A stretch of 5,086 nucleotides of DNA from Spirochaetaceae bacterium (GTDB lineage Bacteria > Spirochaetota > Spirochaetia > Treponematales > Breznakiellaceae), in contig JAISOO010000114.1 in the NCBI GenBank assembly GCA_031275595.1, positions 1 through 5,086 on the forward strand, in the 5' to 3' direction. Every line of letters starts with the position of its first letter. Positions within the stretch are counted from its first letter, which is position 1. The notes below the pieces were generated by a model. That model was not told where the DNA came from. It worked only from the letters and a program-made list of their open reading frames with translations, and searched no databases. Shown here in pieces: positions 4,386-5,086 of this stretch. A program made the position numbers and the translations under genes.

Positions 4386-5086
4386 TTACAGGGCGGCCTC
4401 AAAATCCCGCCAGAACCGGTCCCGCACCGGGGGCGGGGCAATAACCCGGATACAGGAGCCCGGTTTGGCGGGATCCGGGAAAAAGAGGGACCGGGCGTGG
4501 AGGCGGATGCCGCCCCCCGGCTCGCTGCGCCGGGCCCCGTATTTGAGGTCCCCCTTGATACAGAGCCCCTGGGCGGCGAGCTGCGCCCGGATTTGGTGGT
4601 GCCGTCCGGTGACCAGTTCGATCTCCAAAAAAACATACCGTTCCCCCCGGCCTTTGATCCGGTACCGGAGGACCCCCTTTTTACGGCCCGGACCGGCTTC
4701 GGCCCAGGCCCGGCTTTTGTTCGCCCGGGGGTCCCGGCTCAGCCAGTGGATCCAGTCCCCGGATTCGGGAAACTCCCGGCCCGAGGGGTTTTCGACAACG
4801 GCCCAATAACGTTTTTCCATTGCGCCCTCCCCCAGGGCGGCATTAAGCCGGGAGAGGGCCCGGCGGGTCCGGGCAAAAAGGGCGCAGCCCGAGGCGGGTA
4901 CATCCAGCCGGTTTACCGCGACAGGAAGGGCAAGCGCTCCCGGGCCGGCGTACCCCGCCAGCAGCCGGGGAAGATCGGTCATCGAGGGGCCGGCCCCTTC
5001 CACCGCTTCACCGGGGAGCTTATTGACAACCAGGCAGTGGGGGTCCTGGTAGAGGATGCGGGAGGCCTGGTCCCGGGGGGCAGCTT
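4386..5086 (-). CDS. RluA-family RNA pseudouridine synthase, N-terminus cut by window edge
   Basis: The minus-strand frame is open from the right edge (first whole codon at 5084) to the TAA at 4388-4386, giving 232 visible residues. The true start is outside. The GTG at 5003 is not the start because family sequence continues upstream: RILYQDPHCLVVNKLPGEAV at visible residues 9-28 is the typical first strand pair of RluA enzymes. The catalytic aspartate is Asp61 in NRLDVPASG (58-66). TGRHHQIR at 159-166, GDLKYGARR soon after, and an LHARSLFF segment complete the family pattern. These enzymes isomerise uridine to pseudouridine in rRNA or tRNA in the cytosol. The loop after Arg-Leu-Asp reads VPASG rather than the common xxTSG, which occurs in other RluA-like subgroups. 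No S4 domain is visible, and only a short N-terminal piece should be missing. The exact RNA target cannot be assigned. It is convergent with the mutarotase-like gene. Confidence 0.93.
   Translation of the reverse strand, partial: AAPRDQASRILYQDPHCLVVNKLPGEAVEGAGPSMTDLPRLLAGYAGPGALALPVAVNRLDVPASGCALFARTRRALSRLNAALGEGAMEKRYWAVVENPSGREFPESGDWIHWLSRDPRANKSRAWAEAGPGRKKGVLRYRIKGRGERYVFLEIELVTGRHHQIRAQLAAQGLCIKGDLKYGARRSEPGGGIRLHARSLFFPDPAKPGSCIRVIAPPPVRDRFWRDFEAAL

Noticed and set aside
4276..4809. Plus-strand 177-codon frame starting 7 bases after the mutarotase-like stop
   Set aside because: It runs through two hairpins and then antisense to the RluA-family gene; the product is rich in Arg, Pro and Ser with no domain, as expected for a shadow frame.
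4386..5003. RluA-family gene starting at the GTG at 5003
   Set aside because: The frame stays open to the right edge and the upstream residues match the conserved N-terminal part of the family, so the gene is partial rather than short.
1..5086. CRISPR array, tRNA or rRNA genes, transposase, toxin-antitoxin pair or phage genes
   Set aside because: No regularly spaced direct repeats, no cloverleaf with conserved T-loop, and no matching protein motifs were seen on either strand. The inverted repeats are hairpins, not array units.

Overview
The window looks like ordinary chromosome from a moderately high-GC bacterium. The GC content is high by eye, with many G- and C-runs inside genes, but I did not count it. 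My best guess is a spirochaete of the Treponema type. This is inference only: it rests on general impression, strong AGGAGG ribosome binding sites, and a divergent PAP2-like membrane protein beside a mutarotase-like protein. No rRNA, tRNA, transposase, phage gene or CRISPR array is visible.

Layout from left to right: (1) a minus-strand DUF554 (YqgA/YdfK-type) membrane protein whose C-terminus runs off the left edge (1-507). (2) A 196-bp intergenic region packed with inverted repeats (508-703). (3) A complete minus-strand aldo/keto reductase with all four catalytic residues (704-1624) and a promoter carrying two direct repeats 21 bp apart. (4) About 340 bp without a convincing gene (1625-1966), holding GC-rich stem-loops and two possible plus-strand promoters. 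(5) A plus-strand, divergent PAP2-superfamily-like membrane protein of uncertain start (about 1967-2842). (6) A hairpin and a good factor-independent terminator (2863-2945). (7) A plus-strand galactose-mutarotase-fold protein (3001-4269). (8) A 116-bp convergent intergenic region with a two-level stem-loop and a 17-bp perfect hairpin (4270-4385). (9) A minus-strand RluA-family pseudouridine synthase running off the right edge (4386-5086).

The genes do not form one pathway. The reductase and the mutarotase-like protein could both act on sugars or other carbonyl compounds, but they face different ways and are separated by a terminator, so there is no operon argument. Each gene appears to be its own transcription unit, except that the mutarotase-like gene has little room for its own promoter and may depend on read-through.

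The most notable material is in the gaps. A palindromic sequence with core GCTTTCCCAAAA occurs at two distant intergenic sites (643-676 and 4332-4372), with a degenerate third arm at 601-615, which suggests a dispersed palindromic repeat family. A perfect 14-bp AT-rich inverted repeat (565-596), a GC-rich structured stretch (1726-1840) and a two-level stem-loop (4279-4326) are also unexplained by the genes. I see no clear new defence or mobile system here.
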